Shown: piece after piece, positions 21,756 to 32,067 of the stretch
How positions within the stretch are numbered: position 1 is the stretch's first letter
How the letters are laid out: every line of letters begins with the position of its first letter
DNA from: Brachycybe producta
Lineage: Eukaryota; Arthropoda; Diplopoda; Playtdesmida; Andrognathidae
Direction of reading: 5' to 3'
DNA: 64,000 nucleotides
NCBI GenBank assembly: GCA_036925085.1
Contig: JAUPFP010000017.1
Coordinates: 1,236,001-1,300,000, forward strand
Program-made: the position numbers and the translations under genes
Notes under the pieces: generated by a model
Told to the model about the DNA's origin: nothing
What the model saw: only the letters and a program-made list of their open reading frames with translations
The model's database searches: none

Positions 21756-22039
21756 AACCCAACGAATTTACCCATTTCATGCATAACACTTGGTCTCTTT
21801 TATCTCTCTCTCTCTCTCAATGCGTTTGCAATTGCGTCTTCGCTCCCCACCCCTAACTCCCATCCCCCAACTTTAGTTTCGATCCATACAATGCATATAC
21901 AGATCCTAATTACATCTATAACATCTCGACACTCTTAAAAGCACTCGCTCGCTCTCATCTATAAAGTAAATTGTATCTGCATTATAAAAGGTGATGTGTT
22001 TTAAGTTTTTTTTTTATTATTATTATTATTCGACTTTAC
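21340..22039. other. AT-rich stretch with (GA)n, presumed intron
   Basis: No gene seen. (GA)n at about 21716-21753 and (TC)n near 21801-21818. On the minus strand this lies downstream of the nephrin-type exon and should be intron. Confidence 0.5.
22034..22039 (-). promoter_or_regulatory. Splice donor of nephrin-type exon
   Basis: Minus-strand GTAAAG directly after the LG codon split. It matches the GTRAG(T) consensus and closes the Ig half-domain where family members often carry an intron. Confidence 0.7.
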
Positions 22040-22174
22040 CTAATACGAATCCATCCTTGGCCCACTGCACTTTGCCAGCTCGATGGTTAATTGAACAGTG
22101 TAGCGTGGCAGTCTGATTTCGGACCACGTCTGTGTTAACAGGCTTTTGTCGAAATGACTGTTTTTGTCCATTAC
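22040..22174 (-). CDS. Nephrin/Sns/Hibris-type adhesion protein, one exon (first half of Ig domain 1)
   Basis: The exon encodes 45 residues, GNGQKQSFRQKPVNTDVVRN followed by QTATLHCSINHRAGKVQWAK and DGFVL. LHCSI supplies the B-strand cysteine and VQWAKDG the invariant C-strand tryptophan of an immunoglobulin V/I-type fold. The VQWxKDGxxLG signature after a short polar N-terminus is characteristic of the first Ig domain of nephrin and of its insect relatives Sns/Hibris; Kirre-type proteins have a similar but distinct version. These are single-pass cell-adhesion receptors that act in myoblast fusion and slit-diaphragm contacts. A pyrimidine-rich tract and AAATAAAG precede the exon at the acceptor. 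G|GTAAAG at 22040/22039 is the donor. Length 135 nt and phase 1 at both ends fit a modular Ig exon. The second Ig half (Y.C motif) must lie on another exon; none was found downstream in the window. Confidence 0.85.
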   Translation of the reverse strand, partial: VMDKNSHFDKSLLTQTWSEIRLPRYTVQLTIELAKCSGPRMDSY

Positions 22175-22210
22175 CTTTATTTATTAAAATGAGAAAGAAA
22201 AAAGAAAACA
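22175..22210 (-). promoter_or_regulatory. Splice acceptor and pyrimidine tract of nephrin-type exon
   Basis: Minus strand TTTTCTTTTTTCTTTCTCAT, an A-rich stretch, then AAAG. A second AG 18 nt further in (AAACAG|TCATTT) is an alternative acceptor that would remove six residues. The first fits the 1-1 phase rule. Confidence 0.55.
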
Positions 22211-22235
22211 CATTAATTGAAGAAGCATCATATAG

Positions 22236-22720
22236 CAGTTTTATATTATATATTTATCTGTCTGTCTGTGCATAACGCTGTACAAACAAGGACAAAAACG
22301 TTTAACCATGTCGGAATTTATTTCAATTTAAATGAACCGGTTCTTTTTTTTCTCATGGCCAACTTTATGTTGCGCTCTCCCAATCCAAGAACCAAAACAA
22401 TAGACAGGCAATTAGAAAACGGGATGAACAGAAGTTGGCTCCGCCCTTTTTATGACGAATGCAACTTCTAATTGGTGGGTTACGTAGTCTGACGTCACAT
22501 GCTTCGCCCTTTTCAACGTTGAACTACACAACAAACCAATTAGAAGTTGCCATTCGTCAAAAGAAGGGCGGAGCCAACTTCTGTTCATCCCGTTTTCTAA
22601 TTGCCTGTAACAATAGTAAGGTGCTTATGAAGTATTTGAATAAAATAGTTAAATAATTTTAGTAGCAAAATTAAACTAGAATTTTGTTCCCGTCATTTAT
22701 GACGGGTTACTCCCCACTAG
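22236..22720 (+). mobile_element. Helitron-like element H2 carrying a MITE
   Basis: The 3' end is CCCGTCATTTATGACGGG, TTACTCCCCACTAG, then T. The 5' part (CTGTCTGTGCATAACGCTG, GTCGGAATTTATTTCAATTT, TCTCATGGCCAACTTTATG) follows the order seen in H3-H5. A CAGGCAATT MITE with its own target duplication sits in the middle (22404-22608). On the minus strand this element lies just upstream of the nephrin exon, inside its preceding intron. Confidence 0.7.
22404..22608. mobile_element. CAGGCAATTAG MITE, copy with 8-bp duplication
   Basis: ACAGGCAATTAGAAAACGGG at the left and CCCGTTTTCTAATTGCCTGT at the right. AACAATAG is repeated exactly on both sides (22396-22403, 22609-22616). Inside each arm are AGAAGTTGGCTCCGCCC and AACTTCTAATTGG. 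The loop has TGACGTCA. It folds into a nearly complete hairpin. Confidence 0.9.
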
Positions 22721-23489
22721 TTTACAATATTATAGACAAAAAAAAATTCATGGAAATTTTGTCTTTATCAACAATTATTTAAACAAAATAAATGTCCGAT
22801 CCACGACGCAAGCTGACAAAACAAATACAAAGCAGAAACTCTCAAGTGTTTCAAGAACAAAAATTGGTAACAATTCTAAAATATTTTCTGGCAACTTTTG
22901 TATTTTCTTATTGTTTTTTTTTGTCTGTAATTTCACAAACTCGGATCATGTCGATAAACATGAAAAGGTTTTTTGTTTTGTTTCGGTATTATGCAACATT
23001 TTGTCAACTTGGCTGTACGAGTGTGGACAGTTAGTATTAAAACAACATCGGAACAGTTGCACAGTTTACGTAGGACAGCTATAGAAAAAAAAACAAGAAC
23101 CAATTTGTGTTGTGTGACTTGTGTCACACATTGTTGTCTTTGTCTTGAGTATAGGCCTACTGCTGACAGTTGTTTCAGGTTTGTTTTTGTTTTCAAAACT
23201 GGCCTTTTTTCTAGCGTTTGTGATATATTTTTGTCTCGAACTCACGTTGCACTTTTTCAGTTTGCTGTGTGGATCACCCCGACCCCCCCCCCCCCCCCCA
23301 AAAAAAAAAACTAACAACATGTACGATATGGAGGAATAAAAACAAAATCACAAAAATGAATAAAAGTCGTTTGATGTGAACATTCCCCCATTGTAAGAAC
23401 CATGAGTAGAAACATATGTTTTCATGTTCGTTCAGTGTATGGCCGCGGCCTTAGTATTCATTTTACATGTTTCCTCCATATTACTCATA
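22721..23489. other. AT-rich stretch with poly-C/poly-A run
   Basis: No gene recognised. ACCCC(C)n followed by A10 lies at about 23277-23310. Open frames cross it without any motif. Confidence 0.5.
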
Positions 23490-23798
23490 TTAAGGCCTTG
23501 CTAGAGCTCAATGAAAAAGAACTCTGAAAAAAAATATTCCAAAAAAACATAAATTCCACAAAATGGAGCTCAGAAAAAAATTTGCAGCTTCTAAACGCTG
23601 AAAACAAAAGCAATTGTATAAATCCCAATGCTGCTGTCTGTACATGGTCACCCTGACCATTGCAGTGTTGCATTTCCCTAGATTCCCTATTGTATTTCAG
23701 AGCTTTTTTTCCGCCATTTGAAACAGCAGTTTTCGGAAGAAAAAACTTCCAAAAACTATCATTTCTGAATGTTTCATTGCGCTCTAACAAGGCTTTAA
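23490..23798. mobile_element. TTAA-flanked MITE, AAGGCCTTGCTAGA family, copy 1
   Basis: TTAAGGCCTTGCTAGAGCTC at the left mirrors GCGCTCTAACAAGGCTTTAA at the right, both with TTAA. The interior holds GACCATTGCAGTGTTGCATT and CAGTTTTCGGAAGAAAAAAC. The latter is repeated again just outside the right end (about 23826-23855). A partial second copy is at 27912-28165. Confidence 0.7.
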
Positions 23799-24475
23799 GA
23801 ATACTCAAATTTTCCACTCTGAAACGGCAGTTTTCGGAAGAAAAAAACTTCCAAGACATTCAACTTGTTCAATCTGAGAGAAAAAAAAATCACGCATAAC
23901 ACTGGTTAACTTGACTATAGCTTTTGTGTGTGACTTTTGTCTACTTTATGGCGTTTGTCAAATGTATGAATGTGTATTATGTCAAACAAGTGTTGTATGT
24001 GAACAACTGAATTAGTCATAAATGGTTTTCTTCAGATGGTTTCTTTAGATAATAAAATAAATTAGTCATCATTTGTTCATTTTTTCTCCCATTTGTTTAG
24101 CTTCTCTACTCGAGTGATTAATAGTCCTACCTAATAATTTTTCCCCTTCTTAGAATACTAGAAGTTTAAAACAGATAATATGCTAAGCAGATCTTATAGT
24201 ATTATAATCGTCTACTATTTAGCCTTAAGACAACCCATTTACATTTAATGGCTGAAAGTCAACAGAAATTGATAATTATTATTAATATCGTGGAGCCCCA
24301 TAGACATAAAATGTATCTCTATAAATTGTATAAATAATACTAGGAGCACTATATACATTGCCCTGTAGGAGTACAGGGTGAAGTGACTATTATACATTAT
24401 CTTGTAGAAAATGCTGTCTGGCTGGTGGCTGATATAGATAGCCTCTTGTGCTGTTTGGCACGCCTTTTGTCTTAT
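23799..24475. other. AT-rich non-coding stretch
   Basis: Apart from the duplicated CAGTTTTCGGAAGA block near 23830, no gene or named repeat was recognised. Confidence 0.45.
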
Positions 24476-24905
24476 GCCGCAGTCACACTAGGCTGGTTTC
24501 CCAGCCGCTGGTTGCTGCTGGCTGGTTATAGCGCTCTAGCAGCATAGTCTGAACTGCTACCAGCAGCTGCTTTTCCCAGCATGCTAGTGATTTTAACAGC
24601 GGCTGGTGAAGTTGGACATGTCCAACTTTAGCAGCTACCAGCTGGTCATGTGACTCCCTTCCTGCTGCTGCCATCTAGTGTGAACTTTTTGTTGCTAGTA
24701 GTGGCACTAGTGGTAGTTGAAACTCTACTGCTTGGGTTGGTTGTTGTTAGAGTTTGTGTTTTTGCAAGACGATGATTGGATGACTTGCACTGCTAATACC
24801 AACAGTGACTGGACAAGTGTGAACCCAAAGCAGCTGCTGCTTGCTGTTGCTGCTAATAGCCAGCAGCAACCAGCGGCTTGTAAACCAGCCTAGTGTGACT
24901 GCCGG
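24476..24905. mobile_element. MITE with CAGTCACACTAGGCTGG termini, copy 1
   Basis: GCCGCAGTCACACTAGGCTG and its mirror CAGCCTAGTGTGACTGCCGG bound a 430-bp element rich in GCTGCTGGT/AGCAGC words. Flanking TTAT/TTTA resembles a degraded TTAA duplication. A close copy lies at 51503-51930. Frames through it are CAG/CTG-driven artefacts. Confidence 0.8.
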
Positions 24906-25084
24906 TTTATTGTGCTGTAAGCCTGTAACCTATAACAAATCTCCAGAGTTTGCTATTCTCATACATGAGCCATATCTGACAACTGAAATCCTTTAGGTCA
25001 AAATATCCAATTTGATCAATTCGTATTCAGTGGTGCTAGCAGGATAATTTCATAGAGAGACGATTCCCAAGCTACTATTATGAA
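24906..25084. other. Unassigned short stretch
   Basis: Nothing recognised. Confidence 0.4.
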
Positions 25085-25408
25085 CAGGGACGTACTGGCT
25101 ATAAAATTCTAGGTCGGCAATATCCAGCATCGGCGCCTCGTCTCTCTTCCAATGTATTTTTTTAGTTGCGAGTGAAGCGAGCCAAAAAAAATCAGCAACA
25201 TTTTTTTCAATATAGCAACATACATGTAAACACGTATGAAATCGAAGTAGTTTTTAAATTTTGGTAAACGTAAATTTACATTTCACAGTTACGTAAGAGA
25301 CTCTCGAGGTCCATCCAATAATTTTGAGGAGTTCTCGAAGGCTTTCACGATTTCTATATGCTTAGGGGGGGCTTCTTAGTTTTGAGATGCTCCCAATGGC
25401 CTGCCAGT
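25085..25408. mobile_element. hAT element fragment, CAGGGACGTACTGG family
   Basis: Begins CAGGGACGTACTGGCTATAA, matching the inverted right end of the complete element at 34713-35387. It shares GCAACATACATGTAAACACG, AAATCGAAGTAGTT and CTCGAGGTCCATCCAAT with it. Its other end merges into the TTGCCACC element at 25409, so a terminus is missing. It is useful because it preserves the un-rearranged order of the segment scrambled at 35188-35314. Confidence 0.7.
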
Positions 25409-25611
25409 TTGCCACCTTTCCTCCTTTGTGGAGGAATCATTCGGAGGAAATGTCCTCCGCCAGGACCGTCGTCCTTCACGAAGTCAAAACATGTCCTCCT
25501 TCCACCACACAATAAATTTTTATAAAAACTTAAATACGTTCATGGAGGATGGTCCTGGCCGGAGGACAGTTCTTCCAAATGAAGGATTGTCCTCCACAGG
25601 TGGCAAGCCTA
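25409..25611. mobile_element. TTGCCACC foldback MITE, copy 1
   Basis: TTGCCACCTTTCCTCCTTTG at the left and CACAGGTGGCAAGCCTA at the right. The interior is made of GGAGGA.TGTCCTCC words in both orientations. Related copies at 32068-32274 and 44543-44746. Confidence 0.7.
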
Positions 25612-25779
25612 GTTGTAAAGAACCCCTTTGCAAAAGGATTCAAAAATGAAAATAAATCTGTAACAAGTGCACCAATCGTATGAAACCGGCAATAAGTCAT
25701 TTGTTCCGGTGTGAGAAGAAGACACATAATATGTACATAGTAAATAGGTAATTGTAATTAATAATTTAAAAGATGTCTC

Positions 25780-26765
25780 TTAAAGCTGCTATTACACTAG
25801 CAACTTTTAATGCAATAAAATATTGCAATGTGACATGCAACTTCAATGCTTATAGTGTGATATGACATGCAACTTGATAAAACTTTATTTTTAACTAGTG
25901 TCAAACTCAGTCTCATCGAGTTGCACAGGTTCAACTTTGAGAGACTTTTTTTCAAGTAACTTTCTGACAAACAACCAATCAGACCGTTTGCCGGAAATGA
26001 CATATATGTAACATTGTACGAATTCCCAGTTTCATTACTTCCGGTTTATGAACTTCCTGTTAGTTGATCACAATATGGACACAAACTAAGGGGACAGACA
26101 TTGAAGAAAATCATGTACGATGTTCACTAAGATTCACAGCAGAATCGTGCGGATGGAAAGTCATTTTACTTTTTAGCTGCATTTTACTGGATATCCAGAA
26201 TAGAATTGAAATTTTAAAATTCAGTAAAAACGCGGATTAAAAGTTAAATGGCTTCCGATACCGTACGAGATTCACCCGAATGTGTCGGCCCCTTGACATA
26301 AACGAAGTTTTAAAAACTTGATTGGAACTAGGTTGTATAGTGTGATATAAAAGTTTATTACAAAGTTCTAGTTGCAAGCAGGGGCGGATTTACCAATAGG
26401 CAGAGTAGGCAGCTGCCTAGGGCGGCAATTTTTGGGGGCGGCAAATTGTAAAATTTATTTTTTGGGAAATTCGTTTTGGATACAAAAAAAAAGTATTTGA
26501 CAATAAACTGCCTAATATAACTTGGTTGGCAAGAGTAATTGATGTAACAAGAGCCAGAATGACCACTTCTGACAAAACAGTTGACATTACCATTGTTAAA
26601 AGCATAAAAAAGTAACTTTATTACTTTAAGAAAGTATAGGCCATGTGTTTTCAGTTGCTGCCTAGGGGTGGCAAAATGGTAAATCCGCCACTGGTTGCAA
26701 GTCACATCACGAGTTGCATTGCAAGTTGAATTGCATTGGAGGTTGCTAGTGTAATACTGGCTTAA
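25780..26765. mobile_element. TTAA MITE, ACACTAGCAAC family, copy 2 (with nested hAT MITE)
   Basis: TTAAAGCTGCTATTACACTA and TAGTGTAATACTGGCTTAA are the ends, each at TTAA. It is the inverse orientation of copy 1 and contains extra internal sequence. A hAT MITE interrupts the right portion at 26379-26693. A minus-strand frame of about 68 codons near the left end recurs in copy 3, but small compensating indels between the copies argue against selection on a protein. Confidence 0.85.
26379..26693. mobile_element. hAT MITE (315 bp) with 8-bp duplication GTTGCAAG
   Basis: Termini CAGGGGCGGATTTACC and GGTAAATCCGCCACTG. GTTGCAAG is repeated exactly at 26371-26378 and 26694-26701. Subterminal GCTGCCTAGGGCGGCAA and TTGCTGCCTAGGGGTGGCAA extend the symmetry. 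Joining the flanks restores the ACTAGAACTTTGTAATAAAC-to-GTTGCAAGTCACATCACGAG order seen in copy 1 at 8564. Confidence 0.93.
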
Positions 26766-27019
26766 CAGCAGAAAGAAACTTTTCTTTCCCCGTTCTTTTC
26801 GAAATGAATAAATTAAATGGAATCATCATCATCGTGTTGTTGAATAAAATAATGAATCAAGTGAATGAATGAATGAAATTAACAAAATCCACATTTTTTT
26901 TTGTTCTTCTACGAGAGATGATCATAGGTTTTGATTTTTCTAAATTCAAAAAAAAAATCACCTTTAAGGTTCTCTCACATGAGCAAAATTAAGATTGTTG
27001 TGTAAACTTTTTCATCACA

Positions 27020-27076
<57 letters not shown>

Positions 27077-27911
27077 GAGGGTCCTCATTAAACAACTTTT
27101 TTTTTGTGTGTTGTTCTGTCTTCTGCTTTTTTTTTTCCTTCCTTCGTTCCATTCTCTCTCTCACTCACTCTCACCAATCTAAAGAAAGTCTCTCTCCATA
27201 TTAATTGCTCTGACTTTTAAAGTCAAGAGAAAATTCCCACGCCATTGCCCTCTCTTCACTTCTGTTTTTTTCTTCTTCTTCTTCACTTTCTCTGTCTTCT
27301 TAATTCCAGTTTGGTAGATTTCTTTTTCTGAAACTTTTTTTTGTTGTTGTTGTTGTTTGTTGGAGCTCCTTGATCTTCTGTTCTACTTTAAGTTGAACAG
27401 GAGATCAGAAGAAGAAGAAGAAGATGATGATGAAAAAAAAGTTTTAATACCTTTAATGCCTATATTCTTGCCAACCATTATTGTTTTTATTAGCTGCTTC
27501 ATTTCTTTATTGACGATCAACCATTTTATAAGTGGTTTATATAGGCCTATATATGTTATGTTAAGGTTAACATATTATCAGCAGTGTGAGTTGGTAGTAT
27601 GCACGCGATTTCTAGGGGCCCATATGAGCATTACAGAGGGGAGGGGAGGAGAGGAGAGGGGCCCCAGGTCTGACTTTTAGTACTCTGAATTGATCCTGTT
27701 TAAACAGTTCACACTTTCATTTTAAAGCTGACTTTCATTTTTAAAAAAGTTACTTGTCGACTTTTTTAAAAAATAAGAATTAATAAGAATTGACAATAAA
27801 ATAGTCATGTTGATAATTTTCTTGTTGAAAAAAAAATCAGATTTTTTAGTTTTTTAGGCATAATTAAGAATTTAAGACAATTATTTTCGACTTTCGAGTC
27901 CAACTTGAAGT
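26766..27911. other. Simple-sequence-rich stretch
   Basis: No gene recognised. (GA)n at about 27021-27072, CT-rich tracts, and a GAAGAAGAAGAAGAAGATGATGATG run near 27408-27432 that gives an acidic open frame. Confidence 0.5.
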
Positions 27912-28165
27912 GTAAAGGCCTTGCTAGAACTCAATGAAACACTCAGAAATGATAGTATTTGGAAGTTTTTTCTTCTGAAAACTGCTGTTTCAAAGAGTTT
28001 TAAATTTGAGAACTCTGAAATAATGTTTTTAATATTATTTCAGAGTACTCAGAAATCAAAAACTTTGAAATATAATAGGGAATCTAGGGAAATGCAACAC
28101 TGCAGCGGTCAGAGTGACCATGTGCAGAAAGCAGCATAGGGATTTAGACAATTGCTTTTGTTTTC
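27912..28165. mobile_element. AAGGCCTTGCTAGA family MITE, partial copy 2
   Basis: TAAAGGCCTTGCTAGAACTC, then TTTCTTCTGAAAACTGCTGTTTC and GGGAATCTAGGGAAATGCAA match the 23490 copy. The right end is lost after CAATTGCTTTTGTTTTCAGA. Confidence 0.6.
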
Positions 28166-28450
28166 AGAGTTTTATGGCAAGTTTGAAATGCCAAAAAAAA
28201 AAAATTTCATTTCGTGATGTTATCAAACGATTTTTTTTTTTTGTTTTTACCCAAACTAGAAGTGAAAAACGGAAATGAAGAAATTGAAATTGACTATTAA
28301 ATTATATTTAAGTTTTATTGGCTAATCGGATTGGATTGAATTAATCGATTTATCTACTCTTCTAATTTTTGAAGCAATTTGAATGTAAGAATAACAGGAA
28401 GTTCAAGGAACATTTTCAATTTAATTCAGTACGCGCCACAGTAAGTAGTT
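28166..28450. other. Unassigned AT-rich stretch
   Basis: Nothing recognised. Confidence 0.4.
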
Positions 28451-28451
28451 T

Positions 28452-29115
28452 CTACGGATTGGACATTCGAATCCCACGATTTCTTGAAAAATAATTCGAG
28501 ATGTGACGAAAATTGTTATTTTCAAAATTCAAATTGCAATATGTACATAACAATATTGCTCATCTAGTGATACGTTGGTACAAGTTTATAATTAGTTTTT
28601 CTATTTTTAATTTCATTTTAAAATCTCGTATTTTTTTAGCTCATGTTAAATCCCATAGGCGACAAACGCTCCTCCGTTTATACATTTTATAGGATCTAAA
28701 TTTCCCACTAACCATAAGTTTCATGATACCCTAAAATTTGACCACTAATTGTATACGACTCAAATTACTCACCATTGTAGATCAAAAGTTGCTCTTCCTT
28801 TTTTCAGTAGTGCATATTTACCCAAAAAAGAGTCGTTATTAAAATATACCCACTTTTATCTATCGATAAGAGAGAAAATGGCGGACAAAAGTGTATCAAA
28901 ATTGATTTTTTTGCCACATGTTGACGTCACAGCCACAGAAGCGCCTATATGCGAAGATTTTTGTAAGTTTTTTTTCGCTGTAGGCTCTTAATGAATAATA
29001 TGAAGGATTCTTATTATGAAGTATTCGAGAGATTCGAGTCTCGAGATTCCGGAGATTCGAGAACCTTTTAGGATTTTGAATAAAGAGAAAATTTAGAATT
29101 CGCCCCCTCCCCTCT
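28452..29115. mobile_element. hAT-like MITE, GATTCGA family, rearranged copy
   Basis: Starts GGATTGGACATTCGAATCCC and ends with GAGATTCGAGAACCTTTTAG followed by AATTCGCCCCCTCCCCTCT, the two termini of the family. The centre (about 28560-28980) is foreign to copies 1-3 and includes a CATGTTAAATCCCATAGG block shared with the 11.1-11.5 kb tandem repeat. Confidence 0.6.
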
Positions 29116-29915
29116 TTTTTTAGCAGTTTCTTTCTGAATTCACCTTAAAACTCACATTTGATTTACATTAATGGCATTTGTTCGACTCCTAATTAGTTAG
29201 CTTATCATTATGTACTGTAGTTACGCACACTTTTATATATTATGATCCAATCTAAGAATGTTACTTGACCACAGAATAATGAATGGCGCCAAATAGGTTG
29301 GCAACTAAGGGGTGGGGGAGGGATTTTTTTTTTTGCTGCCGCTGTAGTTTTTCTTCTGTCCTTAATTAATCTCCATTTAATTAGTTGCTGCTAAATTGTT
29401 GCTTTTTGATATTGATGTATTAAATTAATCTTCTTTGTCATAAAAGCATGAAGGAGAGGGGGGGGGGACTTTTATTAAAATCTTTTTGTTGTTGTTGCGA
29501 ATACACTAGGTTCTCCATTCTCCAATCTATTTGATATAATATTATTGTTCGTGATCCGATACTTTGCTTCACTTATTGGGTATTTTTTTTTTTCATTTTG
29601 TACACAATTTGATATTTTTCCAGATCATTTTTGTTCTCGTGTCAATAGTGCCACGTTTACAGTTCGTACTAAGCGTTTATCCGTCCAAGAATGAACAAGA
29701 ATGTACAGAGAGAAAAAAACTAATATCAGTAGAATTGGCTAATCCGAACCTATCGGTAGTCCGAAATTTCCAATAATTGGGAAAACGAAAAGGATAAAGA
29801 AAGAGGAAGATAAAAATTCAGACGAAAAAGAATTTTATTTTGTCAAACAAATGTTTACTAGAATTACGGTTATACACAAATTTGAACATTTCGTAATCCG
29901 AACTAGCTTTGGTTC
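29116..29915. other. AT-rich non-coding stretch
   Basis: No gene established. A frame at 29631-29776 follows TTTTTCCAG, a possible acceptor, and ends in a stop. It shows no domain and is not called. Confidence 0.4.
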
Positions 29916-30504
29916 CAGAGTCGGATCTAGAGCATGCTCCTTGCTTGGTTTTTTTTTTGCTCAGGTTGCCAGGCCAGGGGAGCGCCAAACGATTTTTAGG
30001 CGAAAAATAATAATAAAAAGAAACCCTTTTCCTCCTCTTAGGGTAGGTCCTCCTCTTAGGGTAGGTCCTCCAGAGTAGGTATTCCAAACTTTGCTAAGAT
30101 TTGCAAGCTTTTAAGCTTGTAAAAAATTAGTTCCCGAACGCTTAGCTTGTTCATATAAACACGTGGTCGTGCAAGCTTCACTGCATTTTATAACATTTTA
30201 TAAGCTTTGAAAAGTTGAACAATTTCAAAGCTAGCTTCCTGCTCTGGCGAAGGCAAAAACCTGAAGCTCTGACGTCGTTTTTGAAGCTTCGCAGGCTGCT
30301 TTGCCGCTTAGCAACGGAGTATAAACCAGGCCTTAGAGAGAGGCGCGTAGGCCTACTGCTTGAGAAGCACCAGAGCACGCAGTGGTTGTTGTCTGTTGCT
30401 TTAAATTTTAAGAGTGTTGGTCTAGTTAATTATTACGCATATATGCAGGGGCGCTAAAACTCTGGCTTGTCTTCCACCTCGAAACTTGGCTAGATCCGGC
30501 CCTG
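29916..30504. mobile_element. Candidate hAT element with CAGRGYCGGATCTAG termini
   Basis: CAGAGTCGGATCTAG at the left and CTAGATCCGGCCCTG (mirror CAGGGCCGGATCTAG) at the right resemble hAT ends. The adjacent 8-mers do not match, so the duplication is lost or the pairing is wrong. Inside are CCTCTTAGGGTAGGTCCT in tandem (about 30036-30072) and several AAGCTT words. Confidence 0.45.
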
Positions 30505-30562
30505 ATATTCTCTATAGTAGTCCTTGAATATAGCCCAGTAGGCCTATACAACTCTTTTGTTA

Positions 30563-31264
30563 TTAAGCAGCCCACAGACTTGCAACTTGCTTGCCAACCA
30601 TGTTGTCAACGTTTCATGTTGCAAACAGTGTTGAAGATCTGTGGGATGATGGTTGAAGTTGCCATTTCAGGTTGCACCAACGGTTGCAGTGAAATCAGAA
30701 TGTTTAGACTTTTTGTGGGAGGAGCCTAATGTTGACAACACTGTTGCGCCGTCTGTAGTGGGGTTGACAACTTGGTTGGAAACATTAGTACACCACAAGG
30801 AGTTCCAAAGTGAAAAGTAGTGCATTAAGACGTTGTTATAAATAAAAAGAAAATGGCTACCATCCCAAATAATAAAGCCAAACGCCAAACTGAATAAGCG
30901 CCAAATGGAACAAACGCCAAACTGAATAACCTCCAAATATTTAGCTTTTATTCACTTTGGCGTTTATTCTATTTGGCGCTTATTCAGTTTGGCGTTTGTT
31001 CAGTTTGGCGTTAGTTCCAATTGGCGTGTATTCAGTTTGGCGTTTGTTCCATTTGGCTTTTATTCAGTTTGGCGTTTGTTCCATTTGGCGTTTATTCAGT
31101 TTGGCGTTAGTTCAGATTGGCGTTTGTTCAATTTGGCGCTCATTCAATTTGGCGCTTGATCAGCGCCACCGTTTCTGATGTTGCTGTAAAGGTTGCATAT
31201 AGTTTGTGGCAAACAAGTTGGCAACATGGTTGGCAACCAAGTTGCAGGTCTGTGGGCTGCTTTA
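30563..31264. mobile_element. TTAA-type MITE with GCAGCCCACAGACTTGCAAC termini
   Basis: TTAAGCAGCCCACAGACTTG mirrors AGGTCTGTGGGCTGCTTTA. Subterminal GTTGCCAACC/GGTTGGCAAC words are repeated in both arms. A tandem-16-mer foldback is inserted at 30880-31168. The minus-strand frame over 30667-30936 reads through the junction and is not a gene. Confidence 0.75.
30880..31168. mobile_element. Foldback element with tandem 16-mer arms, copy 2 (core deleted)
   Basis: AAACGCCAAACTGAATAAGC units at 30884-30940, then GGCGTTTATTC, GGCGTTTGTTCC and related units in the opposite sense to GGCGCTTGATCAGCGCCACC at about 31149-31168. Unlike copies 1 and 3 it has no CCTAA core; the arms meet almost directly near 30945. 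The GATCAGCGCCACC terminus is the mirror of the start of copy 3. Confidence 0.7.
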
Positions 31265-32067
31265 GTCCCTTTCCTTTTGTGCAAGATACACGACGAGTTT
31301 ACTAACATATCATAATTGACTCTTGAATGAAGGCGCGCGTGCAATTTTTGATGAAATATTTACTCTTGTTACATAAAAGCAAAACTCATATCCAAGTATA
31401 GTACCACAACCAACTACAAGGGTATATTAGGGTTTTTTTTCCCAAGAACTAATGGTCCGCCGTGGTCGCAAATTGGTGATCTCAAAAAACGCTCGCAAAT
31501 ACCAATCAATTGAGAATTGGTCATTTCTAGTTCTGCTTGAAGAATAAGAAATTCACAGCAAATACCACATGAGAAAGTATTACATGCGATTAATAACGTA
31601 AATCGATAAATATAGGAAGGAGTGGACTTGTGTAATATGTTTTTTTTGTTATTTATTTAGATATTGCTTATATTTTTCTCTTCTTTTTTATTTTGTGGGT
31701 GGAGAAGGGTTTTAGCTTTCGTTTACGTTTTTTTTTGGCGTTTCGTTTAAACAAATGCTTTAATATGCTGATCCATAATTTGAAAATATCCATCATAATG
31801 CGATAATGATTTAATAAACGTCATCATGAAAAAGTAATCGATCATTTTGGCGCTCACAACTAACAAAATGTAACACCACAGTTTAATAAATTTATAACCG
31901 TGTTCAATCCTTTTTTCAATACCATAAATGAACAAGGGAACTTAGGAAATCTGGAGTAGCGGCCTTTACACACACACACACAGACGCTTTCCTGTGCGAT
32001 TAGGCGGTGTGCACGCTTTCACGCGCCGTCCTAGGACAGTAACCCAGCCTAGGACGGGCTATACACT
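31265..32067. other. AT-rich non-coding stretch
   Basis: No gene recognised. A short (CA)n lies at about 31968-31982. Confidence 0.5.

Noticed and set aside
25797-26003. MSFPAN... frame shared with 36193-36453
   Set aside because: Both lie in copies of one TTAA MITE. Compensating single-base indels between copies argue against a selected protein.
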